Under the pieces are notes generated by a model. The model was given only the letters and a program-made list of their open reading frames with translations. It did not search any database and was not told the DNA's origin. From Climacteris rufus (Eukaryota; Chordata; Aves; Passeriformes; Climacteridae), in contig VZRZ01006168.1 in assembly GCA_013398175.1 (NCBI GenBank), positions 276,072 to 340,071 on the forward strand: a DNA stretch of 64,000 nt, read 5' to 3'. Positions 49,113-59,834 of the stretch are shown one piece after another. Positions within the stretch are counted from its first letter, which is position 1, and each line of letters starts with the position of its first letter. A program made the position numbers and the translations under genes.

Positions 49113-49661
49113 TGTCCTGGGTGAATAATGTCTAGAAGAAAACTGGTAGATAGCTGTACTTGTTTTGAATGGGGTAGAGTGAGTTTTATTCACAGTGGCT
49201 GGTATGGAGCTGTGTTTTGGATTTGTGCTGAAGACAAAGTTGATAGCATAGAGATGTTTTTGTTATTACTGAGCAGGGCTTTTCTGCTCTTTATACTGCC
49301 ACATTGGTGAGGGATGAACAAAGGGATATTCCAGACCATATGGTGTCATGTGCACAATATAAAGCTGGGGGAAGGAGAAGGAAAGGGGGGACTTTTGGAG
49401 TGATGGTGTTTGTCTTCCCAAGTCACCATTACAGGTGATGAGACCCTGCTCACCTGGAGATGGCTGAACACCTGCCTGCCCACTGGAAGCAGGGAATTGA
49501 TTCCTTATTTTGCTTTGCTTGTGTTCACAGCTTTTTCTTAAACTGTCTTTTTCCCCACCCATGAATTTTCTAGCTTTTACTCTCCAATTCACTCCATGAT
49601 CCTGGTGGGACAGTAAGCAAGTGGCTGCATGTGGCTTGATTGTTGGGGTTAAACCACAACA
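49113..49661 (+). mobile_element. 549-bp ERVL-type solo LTR
   Basis: It begins TGTCCTGGGTG and ends GTTAAACCACAACA. It contains the internal landmarks GGAGCTGTGTTTTGGATTTG (49205), TTATTACTGAGCAGGGCTTT (49262), a TATAAAG at 49358-49364 and TTCTTAAACTGTCTTTTTCC (49535). This order matches a very common avian LTR family that I recognise from memory. The 3' end of another copy survives at 31290-31367. Flanking five-base strings (CTTTT and GTGGC) do not match, so the duplication has decayed. The minus frame at 49266-49592 is incidental. Confidence 0.88.
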
Positions 49662-49848
49662 GTGGCATAAATATATAAAAGAGTAGGAGAGAAAAGGATG
49701 ACAAAATGCTTGTATTAATAATACCTGGTTAGATACCTAATAAAGAATCCAAGGAAATCCAGACAGGATTTTCTCTAGTAGTCAAGCAAATTTTAGTTTC
49801 ACTGAAAATCTGTATAATTAACAGACAAAAAAAAAGAGAAGGGGTAAG

Positions 49849-49990
49849 GGAAAAGGAAAAGGAAAAGGAAAAGGAAAAGGAAAAGGAAAAGGAAAAGGAA
49901 AAGGAAAAGGAAAAGGAAAACAGAAAACAGAAAACAGAAAACAGAAAACAGAAAACAGAAAACAGAAAACAGAAAACAGAAAACAGAAAC
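49849..49990. repeat. Compound satellite: (GGAAAA)12 followed by (CAGAAAA)10
   Basis: Twelve uninterrupted GGAAAA units (49849-49920) switch abruptly to a 7-bp CAGAAAA unit repeated about ten times (49921-49990). The first part is pure purine. The Phe/Leu-rich minus-strand frame here is a translation of the repeat and not a protein. Confidence 0.97.
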
Positions 49991-51494
49991 AGACAGGACC
50001 CTTAGGCTAATGTTTTGGCCTCCTCTCAACAGCAAGCTGTGTAAAGAAATGCAAATCTGTGCATTGATTTTCTTCGCCCAAATTTTAATACTAGTTTCAA
50101 TGAATTATTAGTTTTCACTTTCTGTCTCAAACATTCCTACAGAGTAGTACATTTTTGACATTTACAAAGTGGAGCCTGAAAAAATACTGTGAAATACAAG
50201 AAGTAATTTGCTGTTGATTTTCTTCAATAACATTGTAATTATAAATGAACTGGAAAAGGCAAGCATGCAACATGGATCTTTTGTAGAAGTTTATGTCAGT
50301 GGTATCACCCACACTAAAAAAGTCTGAAGAGATTTTCAGTCTCAAAGGGAAATCAAGACATAAAATGGATGTCCAGAATAAATATTTCCTTTGTTTGTTT
50401 TTGCTACATGGAGTAAACCATTATTTCAACATCTTTCGCTGATCTGGAGCAAAGAGTTTGATGATAATATTTCAGTTTCTATAATATTTTTTCTTTAGTT
50501 ATGACACTGAAAGTAGATGACATATTATGTAAGCTAACTTTAAAGAGGTGAGCATTTTTTGACATGGTAAAAAGATGTTATTGTGAATGTCAATATATAT
50601 GAACATCTAATATCAGAAAAGAAATTTAAACAAAAGAGAGGTGCAGCAAAGACTAACAAAATTACTACAAGAGTGACAATTTCTATAAAAATACACTAGA
50701 AAAAACACATCTTGAGAAATAAAACACTGGAGAAAAAGACAGGTAAAAGAATACTCAGGTTTTGCATTAATTCTGCATAAAGAAAATAAATGAGAAAGGA
50801 AGTTGCTTTTGGTCACTGAAAAGTATTATTCCTGAAATTACGAAAGAAAAAAAAAAAAAAAAAAGAAATAGCAACAAAACATTCTTGTATTCAGTTCCTA
50901 TTTTTTGCTTCTGGAAAAATAAGAAAATACTTATATTACTTCAAACAACTTGGACATAGACAAATAAATCACATCCTGTATGATCTGTAGAACACTGACA
51001 TTGAAGATGGTTTTCTACATACATTTTTGTTATCAAAAACTGGTAACTAACATTAATCCCTGCATCTGATTTTGTCTTCAGAAGACAAGATTTAAATTAA
51101 AAGTATGATATTGCTACTGATCTAAAAAGGAAAAAAAAAAATCACTGATGGCTGTATTAGCCTAGGGAATAATTGCAGTTGTCAAGAAAAGAAACTTAGA
51201 AACAACTGTCAGAGTTGTTGAAACAGATGAACATCCTTGTTCCATCTGATTGTACAAGTATGACCTTATAACAGAAAGGTTGTGAAGAAAGACTCAGGTG
51301 AAGTGCTGCTTTCCCTGACACATTAACCTCCTCTCTGATACTAGTTTCCAATTATACTGTCAAGATGTCCGATAAAGGGTGGTGGCAGTCAGACTTTGGA
51401 GAGGAAGATGGATATTGATGGACACAGAACAAGGCAAGGTTCATGTTCCCTTGAAATGAAACGAACTATGTCTTATTGCAATACACATAGTTTT

Positions 51495-51521
51495 AAATGA
51501 AAAATGAAATGAAATGAAATG
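51495..51521. repeat. (AAATG)n pentanucleotide repeat
   Basis: About five copies of GAAAT/AAATG with one irregular unit at the left. Confidence 0.85.
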
Positions 51522-52160
51522 TTATTCTTTGGTAGGATACTTTGGCTTACTTTGTTTAGTGATCTAAGAGTCACCGGTTAGTCATTTTGATATTAACCAA
51601 GCATTTTTCTAGTTCATTCACTTTTTTAGTTTTAAATTTTGTCAATTAGTTTTTTTAATTGAATTTTGGGTTTGAGTCTTTAATGTACTTAATTTATTAT
51701 TTAAACATTCTGTATTCTACACCAGATTGCTGGCCCTTGTGCTATTTAGATCCATGGTAAGATCATGTAAAATATTTTTGCACAGTTTTGGGTTTTTAGG
51801 TTTTGAAATCTGAGAAGAGTCAGTACTTGTGAAAGGAACTTAATTGTGCTAAGGAAAGAAATATAATGATGAAATTTTGAAATAGTGTACAAAACAAAGA
51901 TTTTATTAAAGACTTCTCCATAGATGTATAGTAGAACCAAGAAAAACTGAACTAGGAAGAACTGCATAAAATCCAGAAAAAATAGATATCTTTTTGCTTT
52001 AAATCTGCTTTCACTGAAAAATATTAATAAATCCACACATCAAAAATTGCTGTCAAAGTCTTTAATTGGTTTTTGACAAAATAAAATGGTTTATATTTCA
52101 ATAATTCTAGTAACTTTATTTGTAAATATATTTCAGTTTTGGAAAGTTTTGAAATATCTT

Positions 52161-52218
52161 CAAAAATTCTCCCTGTCTCACAGATATAACAAAAATTCTC
52201 CCTTTCTCACAGGTATAA
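52161..52218. repeat. 29-bp tandem duplication
   Basis: Two 29-bp units starting CAAAAATTCTCCCT at 52161 and 52190 differ at two positions. Confidence 0.9.
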
Positions 52219-55200
52219 TAGCCAGATTTCTGTACTTAAATGCTCCTATGTGTTTTTAAACTAGTACAAGAGACAAAGGATAGCACACACCTCATGAATA
52301 TTCAGGCTTCATTTCATTTATGTAACAAGAAAAGCAAGATAAGAAATTATTACATGGGAAAAAAATAGTTCTTTACATGTAATTTTATAATTTGTGACAA
52401 AGTTTCTCAAAGTTTGGTTTTGGGGTTTTGGTTTATTGTTCTGTTGGGGTTCTTCCTTGTTGTTTTTGGGGTTTTTTTTTCCTCCAGATTTGGGAAATCT
52501 TTTGGACACTAGCAAGAACACCATCAGCCTGCTTACTACACACATCCAGAGATGCCAAACAGGCAATTGCTAAAATATTTAGATCTTGAGTGAGCCTAAA
52601 GAAGAAGAATCATCCGTATCAGGCAAGCTAAATCTCTCCTGAGTGCCCATTGTTAACGATCTAATTAATGACAATACTGCTGGAAACTGGCTGTAACAGA
52701 AAGAAATGAATAGAAGAGAAAAATGGAGAGGCATTATAATACCCTGAAACAGTGCTTGACCATGAAATCATTGTGTTTTCTTCATTCCAATGCAGTTAAT
52801 TCACTACTTAGACATCTATGGTGAAATTTCAATATATATCAAGAGGAGAATCTTGACCACCAAAGCATTATGTTAGCTAGGAAGGGTAGGTTTTCTGGCA
52901 CTAATTCCTGAGCAAGACTCATGCCTGAGACCTTTAGTGGCTTTCTGTCCTTTACAGGATACAGGTGAACAGGTTGTATTAAACTATTGACTAGCACTGA
53001 CCCAGGAGCTGCAGCGAGAAACAAAAAATGAGATGTGGTATCTTACCTCATGCACCAGTTGCTTCATAGATTCAACACAGTCTGAGATTTTCATTAATTT
53101 TGACAAATTAGAAAAAAAAATTTTATCTTAGGTTTAGGTTTATCATCCAAGCTCATCTGACAAATGCCAGAAAATTCCTTTATTCTTACAGTCCTCTGCA
53201 GAAACACTTCATTCCTTAAAAACAAAACAAAACAAGAAAAAGATTGGTTTTTTTCCCCCTCTAAAAATGAAGCTGCTATTTTGATCTGTCTATTTGGGAC
53301 TTCTGGAGAAAAGGCATCCAGAACGTACAGACTTGTAACAGATTCAATTCTTAGCAAAGCAGTGCAAAGTAGGATACCCACTGCTATGCCGTCCACATTA
53401 CTTTAAAATTGTTGCTGGTTTTGCCCAGTTCTCCTAGAACTATAGACTTTTATGAACACACGTGGCAAGGAAGCTTTGGACTTTGTTTCTTGGTTCTTTT
53501 ATATTGTCCAGATTCTTACACACTTCCATTTGTGTTTCCATGTACGAAATTTGGTCTGAGAAAACTTCTAATTTTTTGCTTTTTTTTCTAATCCAAGACA
53601 AGCAAGTTTAAGTAGTTTTCAGTTGAATACTTGTCAGTGTATCAGGTTGTTATGATGCATGTCAATGAGATAGTTCTTTTAAATTCTGATTAGATTTTAG
53701 GAAAAGGGGGTTAATTTCCTAATCCTTCTCCTAATGCTCCATACTTGGACAAGATGGTGTTTCTGTTCCCTCAAGCTTTGTATAAATTATTTTAAATTAT
53801 CTAGGGAAGGAATTTTTTCTGTGTCTGATACTTTTCAATCTATCATGCTATTATACTTAGAAGATTTAATAATTATAATACTCCCTAGGTATATCTCCTA
53901 TTGCTGTTCTCACCTTCAAAGTAGATCTAGAAAGAGACAGATGGTAATTGCTATTTTCAAATGTATCACAGTTATGTAGAGATCCATAATTCCACTTTCA
54001 CTCACTTAAAAGGAATCTAAAATTTATTTCTTTTCAAAATACTTTTGGAAAGAGGAGATTTGTGCAGTATTTGACACTGGTTTAACTATAATGGAAAGGT
54101 TGATGATAAGAAAATGGATTAACTCAAGTTCATTTACAGATCAGTGTATTTTCCTTAGCAGAGTTTCATATTCTTGTATCAAGCAAAGGATAAACAAAAG
54201 ATTAAACCTACGGATGGAAACATAACAACATGTATGGAGTAAAAAGAATTAATTTTAACCCTAGGTATTTTTAAAATGGGATTTTGTATCCTGCAATTAA
54301 ATACATTTATTCTTATGAGAAATGCTGAAAAGTAAATTGGATTTCTTCCAGAGACTTCAATAAAATCAGTATTTATTGTAAAATATCAAACAGGGTTTAC
54401 ATATGGCTTTCTGATAAGCAGTTTATTTTTTTTTTTTTCTGAATCATGTTGAAAAAATCAACTGCATTATTCATGAAATAAGAAGATATTCAGCATTAAA
54501 AACAGCAAACAATCTCTGGGATCTTTGTTTTTACCCTTAATCTAATTCATTGCTTAAATATGTACACATGCATGCATGCACACACACACTATTTATAATT
54601 AGGTTTTAATTCACCTGTGGGTGCACAGTAAAACACCACACACCTTTTTTGTGTGTTTCATTCAATACGATATGATATTGGGTTATGTTTACAGCAGAGA
54701 ATTTGTTAAATTTGAAAATATATATAGATCTCTGGGAATAAAGAGAGGGAGAGATGGTTAGAAAGTAAAAATTTAAGGATATGACATCCCTCTCCCCAAG
54801 CCATGACAATTACACAAATGACACACACCAATGCTGTTTTGTGTTGTTGAAGGCTTTTATTCCGTTGTGCCATAAAAGCACGGGGGAATGTAAGGTAACC
54901 ATGAAGAGGAATCAAACCACGATAATTCCATTAAGCACGCTGATTTTAAGAAAGAGAATTCCAAACACACTTCATAAAGCAAAAGGAACTCCACCATCGC
55001 ATCATGCATCAGGGATATGAAATGTGATGAACAACCATGTTAACCAGGATGTACATTCAGATCATTTCTATATACTTAGGAACATGTGGGATGACTGACT
55101 TACAAATGCCATGCCTACACCTGTATAAATTTATAGCACAGCGAGTGAATCTGTACAGGAAAACAGTTCATGTTGAGTAGCTTTCATCCCCACAGTTTAT

Positions 55201-56383
55201 TCATTGTCTTTCAATTTTTTACTTCAAATTATCCCTAGTCTGGTTCTGTAATGGTATATTAAAACAAACAAACAAAACAAAACAAAAACCAAATCAAAAC
55301 TAAAACAACCAAACAACCAAACCCCACAATTATTGGTTGGAGAATACAAGGTGCTTTTCCCAACTTTATCTGCTGATTTGGCTTCATCTGAAAGGAACCA
55401 GCTTACACACTCCAAGAAACCGCTCTGTGATGCAAACAATTTCAGTAAGTGGGGATATTCACTTTTAAGGTGCAATCTTGATCTGTGCAAAAAGATGTTA
55501 AGCACTTTTGGTTTTTGTGTACTTAGGAAATAATCACTGACTCTCCCCTTTACATTTCACTGGCAAGTCATAATTTAACCCAGACTTATAATAATATAAA
55601 TACCCTGTAACATAGCAAGTAGTATCTCCCAGGATCAGACTCCTTCATTTTAAATGAATGTTGTTATTTTCAAGCAGTTCATTGTGTAGGTCAGTTCAGG
55701 CAGATACTCAAGTACTAACTAGAGCGTACACCTTCACCTGAATCCGTAACATTTTTCCAGCAGTTCTGACTTTAAACAATCCCAGAATAGCTAAATGAAA
55801 ACCATTACCTGTTTGTGGGTTTTGTTTGGTTGGTTCATTTTGTTCTTATTTTTGGTGGGTTTTGTTTGATTTCCTTCTTTGTTTGTTTTTGTTATAATGA
55901 AACCCAATTCCTAAGTCAACCCAAAATGCAAAGTGTCAAGAGGATGATACAGTTTCCCAGTGTTTTTTTTTTATTTATCCAGTCTGTATGTGCGCAAGTA
56001 TATACCACACAAACATTACCATATAAATCTAGAAATCTACATATCAGTGTTATACAGGGTTTGATTTTCAACATAAAGGATAAAAGGTAAGAGTACTCCA
56101 TTTTCTGACAGAGTTTTATCAACTTGTTGGCACTAGGATCTCAACAAATGAAGCTAGCTGTAACAGTAATCTCTTTCTAATTATTTAAAAGGTTTTTTTC
56201 AATTTGCCATTATAGTTGGAGGTCTTCTGCAATTCACACAGCATACATATGCTTTCCAGAATATAGACAAGACACAGATAATTTGATGATAACTTTTTTT
56301 TTTTTATGGAAGTCTGGGAGTAGATAAGGTTTGTTAGCTACAGGTGCTCTGCTATGAACAAACCTTATGAATTGTAGCATACT

Positions 56384-56411
56384 AAAATGCAGCTATTAAA
56401 ATGCAGCTATT
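56384..56411. repeat. 14-bp tandem duplication
   Basis: AAAATGCAGCTATT occurs twice in direct succession with no differences. Confidence 0.9.
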
Positions 56412-56676
56412 AAAAAGCTTGGTAAGAAGAAAAGTATTTATTTCTTTGACAAAAGCTTCTAATATTAAAAATAATCTGAATTTTTTCTCAAGCTAATACT
56501 TCTATTGTCTGGTCAATGGCTGTTGGGGTTTTTCTGTATATCAAAACAAAAGCTTCAAAAGAAGCACAGAATGACAAATGACTGAAACAATAATATATCC
56601 AATATATCTGCTCTATGCTATTAAACTGATATCTTTAGAAATGGGACTCCTCTCTGATGAAGAAACTGAAGATAAC

Positions 56677-56981
56677 TGCAGGATCACATGACAGGCTTCT
56701 GGGGCCTGGAAGTGATTCCCATGGGTCTGTGATCTGCCTCCAGCCCTCAGAGGAAGCTGAAGAAGTGTATTCTGGGATCTTGAGTTCTGACCCAGAATCT
56801 CTGTTTCCTCAAATGTAAGGCTTGTTTATCTGTCCTCTATTGGTGCACTTTTATCTCAATTCTGTTTCCTGTTTATGACTGTATAAAAGCAATTAAAACT
56901 GTGTCACTATGGCCATTTTTCCACCTTCATCAATGTGTGAACATCTCTTCATTATATCCCTGATCACCCTGGGCAGCAACA
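56677..56981 (+). mobile_element. 305-bp solo LTR with perfect 6-bp target duplication
   Basis: The element starts TGCAGGATCACATG and ends GGCAGCAACA, bounded exactly by GATAAC at 56671-56676 and 56982-56987. It carries TATAAAAG at 56882-56889 and, just beyond, an ATTAAA-type poly(A) signal at 56892-56897. This is the same tight promoter and poly(A) spacing seen in the 302-bp LTRs, although the sequences are otherwise not obviously alike. A 6-bp duplication fits an ERVK-type integrase. No internal sequence is present, so it is a solo LTR. Confidence 0.82.
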
Positions 56982-56987
56982 GATAAC

Positions 56988-57879
56988 CTTACCAGCCCCG
57001 TTTGCATCATATAGGCACTTTTGTGACATTAAGATTCAGTGCATACATTTCATATGTTTTCCTTTCCTCTTGGTTCTAATAAGGCTTACTTATCAGTAAT
57101 TGTTATAATTTCAAATGAAATCAATGTAAGTAATTATTTGGGAGAGAAGGAATTTTCATTGCATTGGTTTTGTGAAAGCAATACATATTCTTGTTCCAGT
57201 ATCCTGAGGGTTTTTTTCTTGTTTCATAATTCATACAAGTTATTTGCAAAAAGGTAGATTGAGTTCTTTTTAGCTACTAGCTACTTTCAAACACTTTCTA
57301 TAACTAGATTAGTAGTGAATGACAGTAATGATTTACAAAAAGATAGATAGATAGATGGATAGATAGATAGATAGATAGATTAACACTTCCGTTAACAGGA
57401 ATGAAAAAAAAAATACCCCTAAGAAGCAAAATCATTCACCTCTGCCAAGTCAAACAAGCAAACATTTATTAAAGTTTACTTCTAGCAATGGCAAAGAGAT
57501 TGATTCAAACTGTAATTAGTAGTGGCTTGAAAAGAAACACTGCTATTGCTCTATGCAGTTAAACAAATATGGCACATGTCTAAGCTACAAAGAGTGTAAA
57601 AATTCTTTCTTTGTCTTGCTATGCTTTTTTCCCTGATAGAGAACTGACCTAAGTTAATTCCCAGCAGAAAATGACAGAAACAATGCCTCAGCAGCCTGTT
57701 GTGTTTATTTACTACTCACTTACCTTATTATATGTTATTGCTTAAGGATTATTTACAGGTTCCTAGGGGCTTGTTTCTTCTCCTGAAGTATCACACAAGA
57801 AATAGCAATTAATAGCAGAGAGAATTTAGTCTCAATCCCAGTGCTTTCAAGATTTATGTCTAGTGTTTATTTACACCTG
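56988..57879. other. AT-rich sequence with a GATA microsatellite
   Basis: No gene was recognised. The GATA tract at 57341-57380 is the only repeat. Confidence 0.5.
57341..57380. repeat. (AGAT)10 microsatellite with one variant unit
   Basis: Ten AGAT units with a single GGAT interruption at the fifth unit. Confidence 0.97.
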
Positions 57880-58835
57880 AATAGAATCATAGAAGTGTTT
57901 AGGTTGGAGAAGACTTTGAAGACCATTGAGTTCAACCATTAACCTAATACTGTCAAGTTCTCCACTAACTTGTCCCTGGATCCACCTCTACCTGTCTGTT
58001 CAATACCTCCGGGGATGATGATTCCACCAGTTCCCTGGACAGTCTCTTCCAATGCTTGACCATGTTTTCCCTGGAAATTTTTTTAGTATCCAATCCAACC
58101 CTGGTGCAACTCGTGACCATTTCCCCTTGTCCTGTTGCTGATTATTTGCAAGAAGAGACTGACTTTTCAGGCAGTTGAAGGTGTCACCTGAGCCTACTCT
58201 TCTCCAGGCTAAACAACCAGCTCCCTCTGACACTTCTCATATGACTTACTCTCTAGAACCTTCACCAGCTATGCTGACCTTTTCTGGACATGCTCCAGCA
58301 CATCAATGTCTTTCTCGTTGTGAGGGGCCCAAAACTGAACACAGGGTTCGAAGTGTGGCCTCACCAGTGCTGAGTACTGTGGTACAATCACTGCCCTGGT
58401 CCTGCTGCCACACTATTGCTGATAAAAGCCAGGATGTTACTGGCCTTCTCGGCCACCTGGGCACACTACTGGATCATGTTCCTCCATCTCTTGACCAGCA
58501 CTGCCAGGTTCTTTTCCACTGGGCAGCTTTCCAGCCACTCTGCCCCCAGCCTGTTGTGTTGCAGGGAGTGGTTGTGACAGCAGTGCAGCACTCAGCCTTG
58601 TTGAACCTTTTACACTTGTCCTCAGCCCATTGATCCAGCCTGTCCAGAGCCCTCTGCAGAGCCTGCCTACCCTCCAGCAGATCAATACTCCCACCCAACT
58701 TGGTGTCATCTGCAAACTGAGGGTGTACTCAATCCCCTCCTCCAGATCATTGATAAAGATATCAAACAAAACTGGCCGTAAAATTGAGCCTTGGGGAGCA
58801 CCACTTGTGACCAGCCACCAACTGGATTTTGTGGG
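57880..58835 (-). mobile_element. CR1 LINE, 3' UTR and end of ORF2 (minus strand)
   Basis: Antisense CR1 covers about 950 bp. The 3' tail is at 57882-57900 (AGAATCATAGAAGTGTTTAGG), and the 3' UTR follows, with landmarks AATGCTTGACCATGTTTTCC (58052) and GGGGCCCAAAACTGAACACA (58324). From about 58440 it passes into ORF2. This is the longest continuous CR1 in the window without an LTR inside. The 5' break near 58835 abuts a short A-rich tract (58855-58877). It differs in subtype from the copy at 17.9 kb, whose 3' region is shorter. Confidence 0.93.
58440..58835 (-). pseudogene. CR1 reverse transcriptase remnant, frameshifted
   Basis: On the minus strand, translation gives a reverse-transcriptase-like stretch with TSGAPQGSILRPVLFDIF and NDLEEGIEYTLS (near 58810-58720). 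It then shifts frame, and FADDTKLGG follows in another frame, with the FADD codons at 58705-58716 (the catalytic aspartate pair). Relative to usual CR1 order, about four bases appear to be missing just before FADD, which explains the shift. The sequence then continues with a 'DLLEGRQALQRALDRLDQWAEDK' type helix-rich segment. The active-site residues survive but the protein cannot be made. Confidence 0.85.
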
Positions 58836-59834
58836 TTTTAACAACAGCAGATGCAAAAAAAAAAAAATAAAAAAAATGTTTCTGAACTTTCATATTAGGA
58901 GTGGCAAGAATGCCTGTATAAATATCACTTATGTAGTGGCTACACTCAATATATTTAATACTCCATATACATGTGTGACGTATAATCATTTGTCTACTTA
59001 TCATTGTCAAATATTATGCAATTTGTTGTGAAGACAGAAAGGGAGGTGAGAGAGGCATGTTTTGGCAGATAATATTAAAGCACAAAATTACAATCCATTA
59101 TGTTCCATTAAGAGCGAACAACCTTATTCATAATAGAGTGTTAAGTGCCAATTATCATAAACTATCTCCTTATTAATTGACGTGTTAACAAGCTTTTAAA
59201 AAAAGATTGAGATTAATTTGTCGTGACATACTGATTCTTTCTGAAGGCTGAATATATTATGAAAACCTAACATTTTAAAATAAATTTAGTTCCTAGTGAT
59301 GTTTATTATATTTCACAGAAAATTGCTGTAGAAAATATATACCATCATTTTGTCACAGGGGCAAAAATGTGCAAATATGGAGATGAAAATATCTTCCAAA
59401 GTGTGATTACGTCCATGTAGGTCTCTTACTCCATATTGCTGCTCTGAGTAGAATTACTAGTTTTTTCTTATCTTTCAGTCATGAGCTCAGGTTCCCCTAC
59501 TTCATTGATGTAGTTTCATTCTCAAAACCTTCCCATTCAGGATCTCAAGGTCAAATTACCCCATAGCCTTTTCTGTATCTTGGAGTTCTCTTTTGAGATA
59601 GAAACTTCTTTGTGTTGTTCCATTCTGGTTGCCTCTGAACACCTCAATTTTTTTTTAAGTTTTAATCTTTCACTCAAGAATATTTGAGAAAATATTTTCA
59701 AGGTTTTCTCTTCCTGAAGTATATTTTAAATTAGAGATTTTCCACAAAATAATCAATCAATCAAAAAAAATTTAAAAGAAAATGTAAAAGAGAGAGATAA
59801 TATGCTGTTACCTTGCTCCCTCTAATTTTACACG
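58836..59834. other. AT-rich sequence without a recognisable gene
   Basis: An A-rich run at 58855-58877 adjoins the CR1 break. Otherwise no gene or mobile element was recognised. Confidence 0.5.

Larger units (their letters stand above)
49662..56676. other. AT-rich sequence with simple repeats only
   Basis: No gene was recognised over 7 kb. It includes the compound satellite at 49849-49990, an A18 run at 50847-50864, an AAATG repeat at 51495-51521, a 29-bp duplication at 52161-52218, a G/T-rich patch near 52414-52480 and an AAACA-rich tract near 55261-55290. Confidence 0.5.

Noticed and set aside
49841..49990. Possible CRISPR-like array
   Set aside because: Units of 6-7 bp are contiguous with no spacers; this is a simple satellite.
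49799..50035. 78-residue minus frame of Phe-Leu repeats
   Set aside because: Direct translation of the GGAAAA/CAGAAAA satellite.
58175..58633. 152-residue plus-strand frame
   Set aside because: It is the antisense of the CR1 3' region and ORF2; the real coding remnant is on the minus strand.
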